A stretch of DNA of 64,000 nucleotides. Source: Pilaira anomala. Lineage: Eukaryota > Mucoromycota > Mucoromycetes > Mucorales > Mucoraceae. Under the pieces are notes generated by a model. That model was not told the origin of the DNA. It saw only the letters and a list, made by a program, of their open reading frames with translations, and searched no databases. The stretch is from the NCBI GenBank assembly GCA_025716855.1, contig JAIXMQ010000032.1, forward strand, positions 186,001 to 250,000, written 5' to 3'. Position 1 is the stretch's first letter. Every line of letters starts with the position of its first letter. Both the position numbers and the translations under genes were made by a program. Below are positions 1 through 14,112 of the stretch, piece after piece.

Positions 1-1073
1 TCTCTCTTAAAAAACCCTTTCTTGTTATGGATTCATTACTGCAGTCTTTTGCACATGTGTCTTGACCAGTCAAAATCTTGGGTGAAATCTATTATTATTT
101 CCATAAAAGCAACTTTTTTTTTTTTTTATCGGACAAACAACCTTTTTTTGTGTCAATTGTCTCTCTTTTTTATGCATTAAAGTGTCAAGAAGTTCTATAT
201 TCAAAGTGGCAACTTCTATATTCAAAAGTGGCGATTTCTATATTCAAAAGTGGCAATTTCTAATATTCAAAGTGGCAATTTATTCTTGCTTGTAGTGGTG
301 GCAACAAATCGTTTAATAAATGAAATAGCAATTTATTTTTTTTCGGCTCCTCTTTCAATTTTAACACATTTATGAGGTAGTGTAACATGAATCCTTTCAA
401 TTTGAAAGTTTCGGACTCTTTTTTACTTTATTAATGCAGTTTTTTTTTTATCTTGAAAGGGTGTGTCATATATTACTGTCAATTTATAATGGTACACAAT
501 GGCATTCAAGATAGTTTTCTTTTGATTGATATACAGAGAGTAGGGTTTAATGTTGAATGAGGCCAACAAGTTTATTGTGTTGAGGGGTAAATTGTTATAT
601 TGCACATAAAATAACAATTGTTGTGTACGGGCTGTGTAAATATAATCCACGCTGACAAGACCTTTTGTGAAAACGATCTCCTCCCAGCAGAATAAATAAT
701 TTTTTTTTTACATTTTCCATTTTTAGTTAAATAAAAGCGCTTCTTTTTTTTTTTAGTTTGTCAAATGACGCGTTTACATATTTGTTTACTCAAAATAGTT
801 AGAGTAACAGTAAAATATCTATACTTCTTGAATTTTTAGTCAATTAAGTATACGTCTTATCTGTAAGTGACACGCGGTTAGGATAATACCCAGAGTGTTT
901 GGAACTGGAGGACCCTGACTTTTTTGTATAACAAATTTTCATTGATTTTGGGAAAGATAAGAGAAAATTATTCATGAGTCATATTTTTTTTTTTTTAAAT
1001 TAGAAATTTTATTTAACAAGATTGGGATTATTTAAAAAAAAAAAAAGATTAGAGAGAGAGAGGGTTATTATAT
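1..1073. other. Intergenic, AT-rich, no gene seen
   Basis: No conserved coding sequence was recognised in this kilobase on either strand; the open frames present are short and read through T or A runs. It contains one small tandem repeat (191-285) and several homopolymer runs. The last 100 bases are the 3' flank of the aldolase gene on the minus strand. Confidence 0.6.
191..285. repeat. Short tandem repeat, about 22-23 bp unit, four copies
   Basis: Four imperfect head-to-tail copies of a unit close to TTCTATATTCAAAAGTGGCAA are visible, differing by single bases and one inserted A. No function is evident. Confidence 0.8.
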
Positions 1074-2496
1074 TTACAAAACGTTCTTGGTGTTCAAGTC
1101 ACCAAAGGCTTCAATGACACGATCAACCATGGAAACTTCAGCAGCACGAATGAATACACGTGGGTCATAGTACTTCTTGTTAGGCTTGTTAGGACCATCA
1201 GGGTTACCGACTTGAGATTGGAGGTAATCCTTGTTCTTTTCGTAAAAGTCACGAAGACCGTGCCAGTAGGCCCATTGAGTATCGGTATCAATGTTCATCT
1301 TGACAACACCATGAGAAAGAGCTTCCTTGATTTCTTCAATAGAGGAACCAGAACCACCGTGGAAGACAAAGTAGACAGGAGTATCGGAATCAGCGTGGAG
1401 TTGTTCCTTAACATAAGCTTGATGCTTACCAAGGAGTTCAGGGTGCAACTTGACGTTACCAGGGGCATAGACACCATGAACGTTACCGAAAGCAGCAGCA
1501 ATAGAGAATAAATCAGTAACTTCAGAGAAACGACGATAGATTTCCCAGATATCTTCAGGTTGAGTATAAAGAGAAGCGTTATCGACATCAGAGTTATCAA
1601 CACCATCTTCTTCACCACCAGTGATACCAATTTCCATCTCTAAAAGACACTTCATGGGAGCCATACGCTTAAGATACTTGAGACAGATTTCGATGTTTTC
1701 TTCCATAGGTTCTTCGGAAAGATCCAACATGTGAGAAGAGAAAAGAGGTTCACCATGAGCCTTGAAGTATTCTTCGTCAGCGGCAATCATACCGTCAAAC
1801 CAAGGTAAGAGCTTCTTGGCACAATGGTCAGAGTGAATAAGGACGGGGATACCGTAAGCCTTGGCAATAGAACGAACGTATTGAGCACCGGCAACAGCAC
1901 CAAGAATAGAGGCTTCTTGGTTCTTGTTATCAATAGCCTTACCGGCAACGTAGGCAGCACCACCGTTAGAGAATTGAATGATAACAGGAGATTGAGCCTT
2001 CTTGGCAGCTTCAAGAGCAGCGTTTACAGTACTATTTAATTTCAAGATTGTATGAGTATCATTTGATTTTAAAGTTTTTTTTTTTTTTTTTTTCATGTCA
2101 CGTCTGTATATATGTTATCCATGAGACAACTCCGATTGTCTCACATCACTGGTAAAAAACACATTCCATTGTATTTTTTTGTTTTTTATTTTTTCCCATC
2201 ATTTTCCCTTCTTTTACCAAAAGTGACACGGACGTGACAGAATTCATGTAACAAATAAAAAAAAAAAAAAGTTTAAATTTACCTGGTGGAAGTACAGTTG
2301 ATAGCAGGAATAGCGAACTTGTGCTTTTGAGCTAAAAAAGAAAGAGAGTTGAAATAAAATGTTAGAAAAAAAAAAAGAAAACTTTCAAATAAAAAAAAAA
2401 AAAGGACGCGTATGTTATGAACTTACCATAGTCGAAAACTTTCTTGACGTTATCACCAGTAACGACGCCAGCAGGAACAATATCTAAGAGACCCAT
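1074..2496 (-). CDS. FBA1: Fructose-bisphosphate aldolase, class II
   Basis: This is the zinc-dependent (class II) aldolase of glycolysis and gluconeogenesis, which interconverts fructose 1,6-bisphosphate with dihydroxyacetone phosphate and glyceraldehyde 3-phosphate in the cytosol. Three exons are read: 2496-2427, 2331-2283 and 2031-1074, giving 358 residues, the usual length for fungal enzymes. The start is the ATG of MGLLDIVPAGVV, since the aldolase N terminus continues in frame across both introns. Family motifs include the zinc-ligand stretch LIHSDHCAKK, VFHGGSGSS with the glycine-rich phosphate loop, and VKMNIDTDTQWA. The junction NCTST-STVNAALEAA confirms the second intron. An open frame runs into the second intron and mimics an alternative N terminus rich in lysine; it is rejected. 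Codon use is strongly biased, as expected of a highly expressed gene. Confidence 0.97.
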
Positions 2497-2937
2497 TTTA
2501 TGTATTTATTATTATTTTAAGAAAAAAAAAAAATAGTTAATAAAGAAGAAGAAGAAGTAATCAAAAAGAAAATAGCTTAAATTTATATCTTTTTTTTTTT
2601 TTACTAAAAAGATTACATCATATTTTTTTTTCGGACAGAAACTTAGCGATCAGTTTAGATCAAGTCGTATGATAAAGTATTATAAAATAACTGAATCCCC
2701 TGTTATCTAAACGCAGTCATGACAACTAGTGAGTTTTTTTTTTCTTTTAACTTATTTTCAATAGTTTTGTTTTTTTTTTAATTTGATAAAAGGAATAATA
2801 TTGGAGCTTAGATAAAACATAATCATTTTTTTTTAAAAAAAGGGGATGTTAGTCTTCTTTAAATAAGAAGCGCGTTTAATTAACATTTTAATGGTTTCAA
2901 AATTAAAAAAAGTTTCAATTCAAAATGTCCCGCCGTT

Positions 2938-2975
<38 letters not shown>

Positions 2976-3200
2976 CGTTGGTTTAGCATTCCGAATATAT
3001 GTATTTTTTCTTTTTAATCCAGTTTTTTATTTTTTTACTTTAAATGATTTAAAATATGAATATGTGAATGTGTGTATATAAATGATGTGTGTGTGTGTGG
3101 GCTTTAGCGTGTGTTTGTTATGGGAAGGAATTTGGATAAAGGAAGAGATCTAGTATTATATAAACGAAAGCCATTTTTTCTGTGTTCAGGTATTTCTTTT
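2497..3200. other. Intergenic with long T tract
   Basis: About 700 bases between two minus-strand genes. It contains a run of about 34 T (2940-2973), several shorter T or A runs and a short GT-rich stretch near 3070-3100. No gene was recognised. It should hold the FBA1 promoter and the 3' end of the E2 gene. Confidence 0.6.
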
Positions 3201-4143
<943 letters not shown>

Positions 4144-4887
4144 GGTGTATATAATAAAGTATTTAATGGATTTTTTTTCAAGTATATAGTGTGTTTGGAT
4201 TTTTTTTTTTTGAATGAGAATGTAAATTGTTTAATTAGAAAAAAATAACTTCTAATGTGCAAAGAAAAAAAAATTTTTTTCTTCATAAAAAGGGCTGTGA
4301 CGCGCGGATACACTGTTTTGATTGGATACTTATGGTAATATTTACCATTAAAAAAAAAAAAAAGTACATGTGAATAGTAAACAAGTAAGCTCATGTATCT
4401 AAGGTTACTTGTCTAAAAAAGTATCATAGAAACCACAAGGTGTTGTAAATAGCTGGAGAATAGAAAAAAGAAAAAAATAAAATAAACAAAAATTGTTCAT
4501 CTCTCTTTTTATTTTTTTGTTTCTTTATCAATATAGGTTTATAGAGGTATAGCTATTCGTGTTATTTCGTTATTGCGTAGTTATTCTATACTTCTTTAAG
4601 GTGTTTATAATATGTATTTTTTTTTTTTTTTTGTAAAAGAAACAAAAGAAAAGAACAAAAAAAGTGAGTTTATTTGATGACGTGTTGACCCGTTCATGAT
4701 TTTAAAACGCATTTTTTTTTATTTTTTTTTATCCTTTTCCCGAAGACATATAAAAAAAAAAAAAAAAAAGTAGATTCAAAGCTAATAAAAAGAAGAGATT
4801 AAAACAGACACTCTTCCGTATACATATTTTTATTTGTATCTTTTTTTTTTCTTTCTCTCTTTCAATTATATATTCCCTTTCAACACA
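4144..4887. other. Shared upstream region of two divergent genes
   Basis: Divergent intergenic region between the E2 gene (minus) and the TAF2 fusion gene (plus). It is rich in T and A runs and contains no recognisable gene. It probably holds both promoters, but no clear TATA element or factor site could be picked out. Confidence 0.5.
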
Positions 4888-6801
4888 ATGCAAAGAGACG
4901 TGTTTAAAAAGACTTTTACATTATAAGTATTATCAATGAACTAACAAAAAAAAAAAAGCACTTCTATATTCGCGTGAGACTGACAGGTTTCTATTTTTTC
5001 TTTTTTATACAAGTCATGAACGGTTTGTACTTGAGGTTGATCCAAGTGAACGTATTATCAAGGTATGTTTCTTTCTATCAGTACACAACAAATTAATAGT
5101 ACCTAACGCGCTTTTATATATTTTGTTTGCAGGGTTTAGCAGAACTTACGATTCAACCTTTAAATAATAAAATAACCAACATACGAGTTAATTGTCGTCA
5201 ATGCAGTAAGCAACTAGAACAAAAAAAAAAGAGACTTTTGAAAGGTTACCTTTTATACTTATTTTCGTTTTTAAAAAAAAAATATAGAGGTCGAAAAGGT
5301 TTTTGTGAACGATATTCCAGTTGAATTTGATTATGTCGATGCAGTAGCCGATCTTACATTAGGTGCTAACACAACCATTGCTCATCATCAAGTATATAAA
5401 AGTAGATATTTGAATGCACTTAGAGATGCCGATGAAGGTGAATTAAATGTCAAATTACCTCCCGATTGTATTAAAAAGGTACCCGTTTTATTATTGTTTT
5501 ATTTTTGTATATATATTTATTTTTGTATATTGATATTGCTTATATAAGATATCTGAAGGCGAAGCATCTCAATTGATTAATAATACATCGTCATTCATAC
5601 AACCTAAAGGTATATTAACAAACCAAGTGATTAATTCGGAATATAATTTTGTATGCTAATAATAATAATAAAAAAAAAAAACTTAAATTCTAGTTGAACC
5701 TACAGGTAACGATTCAGATAAAGTAGCAACGACCACCACAACCATCACCACAACAGCCACAGCGGGAGGAGGAGTTTCGACGCCGGGACCAACAGAACCT
5801 GTTGAACCTATTTATTCTTCACTTGTCATTCGTATTGAATATACCTTGGAAGATCCACGTAATGGCGTTGTATTTGTACAAAAAGACGAAGAGATTGCAC
5901 CCTATGTAAGTGAATGAATCTAAAAAAAAAAAAGATAAATGATTTTGAACTGATGTAAATGATTTATTATTAGCGTTCCAATCATGTATATACAGTAAAT
6001 CAACCATTACCAGGAGCAACACGATCATGGTTGCCATGCATTGACAATATTGCAGATCGATGTACATGGGATATGGAATTCATTGTACCACGTAAAGACG
6101 AAGGAGCGATTGTACCAGAATACGATGGAGAAGGAGCATTTGACGAAGTGGATGGTATGGTAGTTGTATGTAGTGGAGAAGTATTAGAACAAGTGATTCA
6201 TCCTACAGATAATACGAGAAAGATTGTACATTATCGATTATCCGAGCCTACACCAGCACCGTTTATTGGATTTGCAATTGGGCCATTCAAGATGATCAAG
6301 TTATCACCTTCCCAATTACAAGAAGAAGTGATGACAGCGGCCGATTTAGATGAAAACCAGCAACAAAGTTTGATGGCCGAAATTAATATGATGTCTAATA
6401 TTTATGCGTTTGCGTTACCTGGATCCGAAGAAGAATTAAGTGTCAGTTGTAGTTTCTTGATGCATGCTATGCATTTCTATACACAAGAGTACGGTTCATA
6501 CCCATTTTCAGATTACAAACTCGTATTTGTGGAAGATGCTTGGTCAGATACAGCATCAAGTGCATCATTGACTATTTGTAGCTCACGATTGTTACATCCA
6601 GAAGATATTATTGATCAAGTTTATAGTACAAGACGCGAGTTAAGTTTAGCTCTTGCTAGGCAATGGTTTGGTATCTATATTGTTCAAAAGTCTTGGCCTG
6701 ACACTTGGCTTGTACGTGGTATAGCGAATTTAATGGGTTCCTTGTTTATTAAACGTCATTTGGGTAATAATGAATACAGATTACGGCTGAAAAAGGTAAT
6801 A

Positions 6802-6835
<34 letters not shown>

Positions 6836-9800
6836 GAGTGTCATCTCATGCGTATTAAATGATGTGTTTAATTATAGGATATGGAGCTATGTTGTATGTT
6901 GGATGTAAATCGACCTCCAGTGTATAATCAAACGTTACCTTACCCATTGGATCCAGAAGATTTAGACTTTATTGATCTTAAAGCACCTTTAGTAATTTAT
7001 ATGCTCGATAAAAGAATGTGTAAAGGAGGAGGTACATTAGGTCTCTCTCGTGTTTTACCCAAGGTTCTTGTTTCAGCAATGAGTGGAGAATTACCACAAA
7101 ATGCAATTAGTACACATTACTTTTTAAGGCTATGTAGAAAAGTCAGTGGATTCGATACCAAGGCATTTGCAGAACAATGGATTTATAAATCAGGATGTCC
7201 TAAATTCTCATTCAAATTTCATTTCAATCGTAAAAAGATGGTCGTTGAAATTCATATGAGTCAAGAAAATACCAATTTGTTGCATACTGGGTATGAACAT
7301 TTGAGTATGGATGGAAGTGGAGTGAATTATCAAGAGCTAATTTCACCGCTGTTTACTGGTAATTTAACAGTACGTATTCACGAAGCAGATGGTACACCGT
7401 ACGAACATATCTTGGATATCCAATCACCGCAACATAAGTTTGAAGTACAATTTAATACAAAATATAAACGTATTCGAAGAAACACAAAGAGATTCTTGGC
7501 TAAACAAGCCGCCGCGGCAGCAGCCGTTGCCGAAGAAGAGCAAGAAAACGAAGAAGGTACTGACAACAATATGGTATTAGGTATCATTCCTAGTTTAGGA
7601 CTTGGTATGCCCATCTTTGAAGAAGCTTCACAAAAGAAGGATTGGAGAATTATCGAATGGGGTCAAGATGAAGAAGATACGAGTGGAGCAGCCAGTGCTA
7701 TGTTTGATTGGATTCGATTAGATGCCGAGTTTGAATGGCTTTGTATTTGTGATTTTAAACAACCTGATTATATGTGGGCAGCACAATTGACCAAGGATAG
7801 AGATGTAGTTGCACAACATGAAGCGATTGATGCGTTAAAGCATATGCCTTCTTTACCTACCTCCACGAGTTTCTTGAGAGCCGTCTTAGATCCTAAATGC
7901 TTTTACAAGATTCGAATGGAAGCAGCGTATGGATTAGCTTCCTGTGCGATTCCGAGTTTGAATTGGGTTGGATTACATCAACTGAACAAAATGTTTCATA
8001 AACGGTATTGTTTCCCAGTTAGTAGTTTCTCTCAAGCCGCTATGGAAGAAGATGAATTACCCATGACCTTTTCTATTCCCAAGCCAAATAATTTCTCTAG
8101 TTTACCGGATTATTTTATTCAAAAGGCTTCCGTTGTTGCATTCTCTCAAGTGCGTGATGAACGTGGTTTAGTGCCTGTACGTGTCCGACAATTCTTATTG
8201 GATTTGTTAAAATACAATGATAATATTGGAAATGAATTCTCTGATTGTTACTATGTTGCTACTTTGGTGTCTTCATTAGGTGATGCTTTAATTCCTACAA
8301 GAGATGATGCAATAGATAATTTTGAAGGCGATCTTGTGAATGCGGCAGCCAAGGCAGAGATTGAACGTTTCCGAACCTTGGATTATGTGATTCCTACTTA
8401 TCATAATATTATTACAGTAACTTGTTTAAAGACAATGACCAAACTCATGTTAAAAGATATGTTACCAGTGAACATTGCAATGTTTATGCAGTATACACGA
8501 TATGGTAATTATCTCGAGATTCGATTGACAGCGTTTGATAGTTTATTTATCTTGTGTGGGTTATCGGATTCTACATTAAACCAATATTTGTTAAGTGTGA
8601 TGAAAGAAGATCCATGTGTGCTTGTATCACATTATGTTGCAAGAGCCATGCTGGCATGGTTAGGATTAGCTATGAAGGAAGGCTCAGACACGATAACACA
8701 AACACAACGATACGTAGAAGAATTTGCAGAAGAAGAAGGACGTGTGGTGATTGATGATGTTCATGCACCTATTCAAAAGACCCCTCAACAAGAATTTAAT
8801 TCGAGTATTGAAAGTTTAAGAAAGAGATTTGAAAACGATACAGAGTTACAACAAGATTTATGGAACCTTTTGAATACACCCGAGAATCAAAAATTGGATC
8901 ATTGTATTCGTAAATATTTATTACAGTTTTGTGAATATACATTTAAACCGATTGATATTGGACTCAAGGTCACGATTCGAGTACCCACTGTACCTGTTTC
9001 GAATCCAGATGAAAGCTCGTCCGAACCCACTACACCTACAAGCAGTTCACCTATCATTCGATTGAATAAACCAAAGCATCGTATTGAAGAGAAATCAAAA
9101 CACAAGAAAACAAATAGCTTGGTCATCAAGACAGAATCTTTACCACAGGAATTATCTTCTGTTTCGTCCTCCTCATCTTTCGTTGAACCTTCAGTGGTTT
9201 CACCTACGGCAGATATGGAAGATGTGCAAGAGAATATAACCATTGCTGAAGATATAACTCATCATACAGTCGTTGAAACACCAAAGAAGGCACCTGTTGT
9301 CACAGAACCTGAATCACCCGTCAGCACACCTTCCACTTTAGTGATTGCACCACCCAAGCCTAAACATAAGAAGGTGGATAGTGCAACAGCGGAAGAATTG
9401 AAAAAGTGTCGTAGAGTAATTAATAAATTGAATAAGCAGCATTGTGCTTTACCGTTTACACAACCTGTAGATGAAGTCTTGGATGGAGCTATTGGTTACT
9501 ACAATGTTATCAAGTAAGTTAACTAGTAAAAACAAATAGATATAAAAAATAGATTTATTTATCATTTTATTTCTTTAGGAAACCAATGGATTTAAGTATG
9601 ATTAAACGTAGAGTGGAAAACAAAGAATATACCACATTCCGTCAATTTGAAGACGATGTGAGATTGATGTTTAGTAACTGTTATGCGTTCAATGGACCTG
9701 GAACATTTGTTTATAACGAAGGACAAGAATTAGAAGCCGTATTTGAAAAGGAGTTAGAGAATTTACGTGGTAAAGAGCATGCGGAAGAACAACAAAATAT

Positions 9801-12800
9801 GACGATAGTTGAAAGTCCAGCTACAACACCTCGTATTGTTCATGCTACACTTCCTTCTGCTCCTCCTAACAATTCTTCTTCTGCATCTGCAGCAGGTATC
9901 ACTACGCCGGTACCTTCTACTCCTTCCGTTGTCATTAAGCCACCTAAACCAGCCAAGGTGAAATCCATTAGTATGACACATAGCTCCAAACCTACATCAC
10001 CTAGTGTCACTGACACCTCTTCGACTACAACAACAACAACATCAGCAGCAGGTACGGTACCTGCAGCACAAGAACGAAAGAAATCAATTTCGACTGGAGA
10101 GAAAGTACGCAAGTTGAGTGAAAAAGAAAAGATGGAACAAGTGTTGGCAAGAACGATGACGAACCCACACGCATTTGAATTCTTACGACCTGTTGATCCT
10201 ATCAAGCAAGGTATTCCAGAGTACACGAAAATCATTAAATATCCAATGGATCTTGGTAAAATCAAGAGTCGATTTAAAAATGATCAGTACCCGGATGCAC
10301 AAGCGATGGATCGAGATATGCGATTGATGTTTAGTAATTGTTATACTTTTAATCCACCTAATACGTATGTACATAATGAAAGTAAATTATTGGAAGAAGC
10401 TTATGAAAAGGAATGGAGAACGTATTTTGGAAAACGTGAGCCAAAGAAGAGAAAGCCTGAAGGTGGACAACATAAGATTAAGATCAAGGCTTTAGATAGG
10501 TCGAGTGAAGGGTCGAGTGAACGTAGTGTAGATAGAAGTTTAGAAAGAAGCGTAGAAAGAAGTGGCGAAAGAAGTTCTGCCGATCGAGCTGCGGAAAGAG
10601 CTGCAGAAAGAGCCGCCGAAAGAGCTGCAGAGAGGGCTGCGGAAAGAGCGGCAGATCGAGCTGCAGAAAAGGCTGCACAAAGAGCCGCAGACCGAGCTGC
10701 CGAAAGGGCTATGGAAAGAGCCGCAGATCGAGCTGCTGAAAGAGCCATTGAAAGACATACTGATCGATCTGTTCAAAGACATGCTGAACGACCTACTGAA
10801 CGACCTACTGAACGACCTGTTGAAAGACCTGTTGAAAGACATACGGAAAGACCCGCAGAAAAATATACCGAAAAGGCCATACAACGACCTGTAGATCATT
10901 CTTCAGATAAGTCAAGCTCACCAGTCCCTTCATCAAGTTCTTCCAAACCACCCAAAGCACCCAAGATTCAGTCTCATGTATCTAGTAATGGCTCACACAA
11001 ACATGCTACCGTTGCGCCTGTCATTCATTCACCCGTTCCTGCGCCACCTATGCCTTTACCTGAAAAGATCAAGTCCAGTAAATCTTCAACACCTACATTT
11101 ATTGCGTTAATGAATGATGCCAATAAGGTGAAATGTAACCGCGTATTAAAGAAATTATGGGGATTACAAGAATCAGAACCTTTCCGTAAACCAGTCGATG
11201 CAGTCGCACTTGGTATTCCTCAATACTATGAAGTGATTAAACGACCTATGGATTTATCAGCTATTCAAAAGAAATACGATAATAACCAATACCACACCGT
11301 TTGGGAATTAGAACGTGATATTCGACAAATCTTTTGGAACTGTTATGGATTTAATGATCATGAATCGTGGGTCGCGAAACAATGTCAAGCGATGGAAAAG
11401 TTCTTTAACCAAGTTTGGTCAACCGAATTTGCTATTCCAAATGCACTCAAGGGAGAAGATAAACGTATTGCAAGCAAAGTAGTGAATAAATTGACATTAC
11501 ATGATGCAGCTGCTTTATTTAACGAACCTGTGGATGTTGAATCCTTACCTGATTACAAGACAGTGGTGAAACAACCCATGGATCTTCGTACGATTTGGGA
11601 GAAATTGGAAAGTGGAAAATATTCTAGTTTAAAGGCAGTCGATCATGATATTCGTACGGTATTCAAGAACTGTTTTGCATATAATTTGAATAATTCATAT
11701 GCTACAGATGAAGGCAAGAAGTTGGAAAGATATTATAATAATATTGGAAAAGAAATGAGAGCACGTATCAATAGTTCACCTGCGCCCTCAAGTTCTGGAC
11801 CCAAGAAGCGTCGTCCTTCTGCTTCACCTGGACCTACCAAGTTAAGTAGTACGAGTACTTTCACGGATGATCAACCACCACCTACGAAATCTATCAAAAT
11901 TTCAAATCATAGTAGTGCTTCGCCTGTACATAAAAAGGATGTTGGACCTAAACCAAGTCGTAAACCTTCTCTCAAGGAAGAAGAGGCAGCGATGGATGTG
12001 GATGCTACTTATAATTCACCTACACCACAACCTGTAAAGAACTCAATTACGATTAAACCACCCATGGCTAGTTCTTCTCCTAGACCTACACCATCAACAT
12101 CATCATCATCGTCTAGCATGCAGTCTCCTAAACCACATAGTTCTCCTGTTGTAAAATCACCTTCTGTTGTAAAATCACCGTCCGTTGTAAAATCACCATC
12201 TGTTGTAAAGTCGCCTTCAGTTACTAAATCACCATCTGTTGCACCACCTGCACCATCTTCTTCTTCTTCTGGGTTATCACCTTCTGGGTCATCTAATAAA
12301 TCACCTAATCAAGATACACCTCAAAAGATGCATCCTGCTATGGTAGCCAAGTTGGAATCGTTCCTGAACAAGATGAAAAACCATCGATGCGCATTTGGAT
12401 TTACTGAACCTGTAAGTTTTTTATTTTTATTTATTTATTATCTAGTTACTAAATAATATATACTTTTTAGGTTGATCCTATTGCTTTAAATATTCCACAT
12501 TATCCTATGATGATTAAGAAGCCAATGGATCTTGGTACAATGTAAGTTTATTATTATTATTATTATAAAGAAATGATATATTAATAATTTTTTTTTTTTA
12601 TTTATTTAAACAGGGAAAAGAAGTTGAAGGCAGGCGAATATAAAACAGTTCGTGATTTCGAAAGTGATATGCGACTTATTTTTACAAATTGTTATACGTT
12701 TAATGGATTTGACCATGTTATTTCTTTGAATGCCAAGGTACTGGAAGGTATATTGAATAAGGAAGGACCCAATTTGCGCAAGAAGGAAGAGCAATTAAGA

Positions 12801-13265
12801 AGTTCAACCGGTTCCAGCTCCTCGTCTTCATCAAAGCATTTACCGGGCAAAGGACATTCAAGTAGTACAAAATTATCTAAAGAAATCTCACCAGCTAAAG
12901 CGGAATTACGTAAATACAAGAACGTACTTGAAAAGTTAAGTAGTCATCCTAGTTACTATGCATTCGGAGTGCCAGTGGATCCAGTTCTTTTACAGATTCC
13001 TACCTACTTTGATATTATCAAAAAGCCGATGGATTTCGGTACGATTCGAAAGAAATTGGATAGTAACAAGTATGCGAATGCGGATCAATTACTTAAAGAT
13101 GCAAAGCAAGTATTTATCAATTGTTACTTGTTTAATATACCAGATGATATTGTATCTCAAATGGGACATGATTTACAAAACGAGTTTAATCGATTGTGTA
13201 CAGCAAGAGGGTTACGTACAATCAATGTAGATATGAATGAATTAAATGCAGATAATGCATCATAA
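4888..13265 (+). CDS. TAF2: TFIID subunit TAF2 fused to six bromodomains
   Basis: TAF2 is the core-promoter-binding TFIID subunit with a degenerate M1 aminopeptidase fold. Exons: 5014-5062, 5133-5205, 5288-5478, 5549-5609, 5694-5905, 5974-6795, 6878-9513, 9579-12411, 12471-12541 and 12614-13265, giving about 2,540 residues, roughly twice a normal TAF2. The N-terminal half carries HERFVLEVDPSERIIKG, GLAELTIQPL, the PCIDN segment and the peptidase-like helix; the metal motif HELxHQWFG is replaced by LALARQWFG, so it is not catalytic. A HEAT-like region follows. Six bromodomains then start at about residues 1320, 1540, 1870, 1985, 2285 and 2420, each with a Y-x-x-[VIM]-[IV]-K-x-PMD core and the acetyl-lysine-binding Asn (for example NCYAFN, NCYLFN). 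A charged Ala/Glu/Arg stretch lies between bromodomains 2 and 3. The reading frame is intact across the junction. The first exon (ATG at 4888, MQRDVFKKTFTL) is uncertain because no phase-compatible GT donor is visible. Confidence 0.9.
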
Positions 13266-13493
13266 AAAAAAAAAATAATAATGTTATAATAAAATTTCTT
13301 CTTTTCAAATGTATTACATTATTCCATTTTTAAAAGAGCGGACATATCGTTATAGTGGTGACATCACATACAGTCTGAACAGGGTTTCTATTTGCGATAA
13401 AAAAAAAAAAAAAGAGAGAGAATTCAGATATATTTTTTTTTTCTTGTTTTAACTCTTTACTTGTATTAATATTTATAACACCACGAAAAAAAT

Positions 13494-14112
13494 ATGCTTA
13501 GACTTTCAGCTCAACGTTTAAGATCCACAACTCTTTGTAAGACCAGTTTCAAGAGTGTCGCAGCTTATACAACCAGTTTGTTACCTTCTGCTAAGCCTAT
13601 TGCTGTAGAGATTGAACAAGCTGAGAATCGTGCCATAACCTGGTCAAAGTCTCAACGTCCCAAGGCCGATGCTATGTCTGGACCTCGTTTTGAACAAACT
13701 GATATCAGCGAACAGGTAAGGGGTGGAAAATAATCAAGAAAAAGAAGAATTTTGAATTTTGAATTTTATTTTTTATTTTTATAGCCTAACCCTATGGCTG
13801 CTATTGAACTTATTGCTGAAGTACCTGTTCAATTTGTTACTGAGCGTATTACCCATTGTGATGGTGGTAAGTTTTGTTTTTTAAAAATTAGATTATATGT
13901 GTATGTATATAGAAAGATTGAATTGTTTTTTGTTATAGGTGGTGGGTCTTTAGGTCATCCCAAGGTTTTTATCAACTTGGATAAACCTGGACCTCATGCT
14001 TGTTCTTACTGTAAGTAGTAGATTGGAATTGTGTAGTTAGATACGTTTTTATTGATAATTTTAATTCTTAGGTGGTATTCGTTTCGAAAAGCCCGAAGGT
14101 CATCATCATTAG
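13494..14112 (+). CDS. NDUFS6: NADH dehydrogenase (complex I) zinc-binding subunit NDUFS6
   Basis: Accessory subunit of the peripheral arm of mitochondrial complex I, needed for assembly and for the arm carrying the iron-sulphur clusters. Four exons are read: 13494-13715, 13785-13866, 13939-14010 and 14072-14112. The C-terminal zinc-binding module is clear: [20 protein letters not shown] followed by HACSYCGIRF and a histidine-rich end HHH. The Cys of CDG, the His of GHP and the C-x2-C pair are the expected ligands. The N-terminal 30-40 residues are basic and Ser/Ala rich, consistent with a mitochondrial presequence. The start is the first ATG after a T-rich leader. It lies 228 bases downstream of the TAF2 fusion on the same strand. 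Confidence 0.95.

Noticed and set aside
2032..2096. Alternative aldolase N terminus starting MKKKKKKTLKSNDTH
   Set aside because: It is translated intron; the true N terminus comes from two upstream exons that restore the family sequence.
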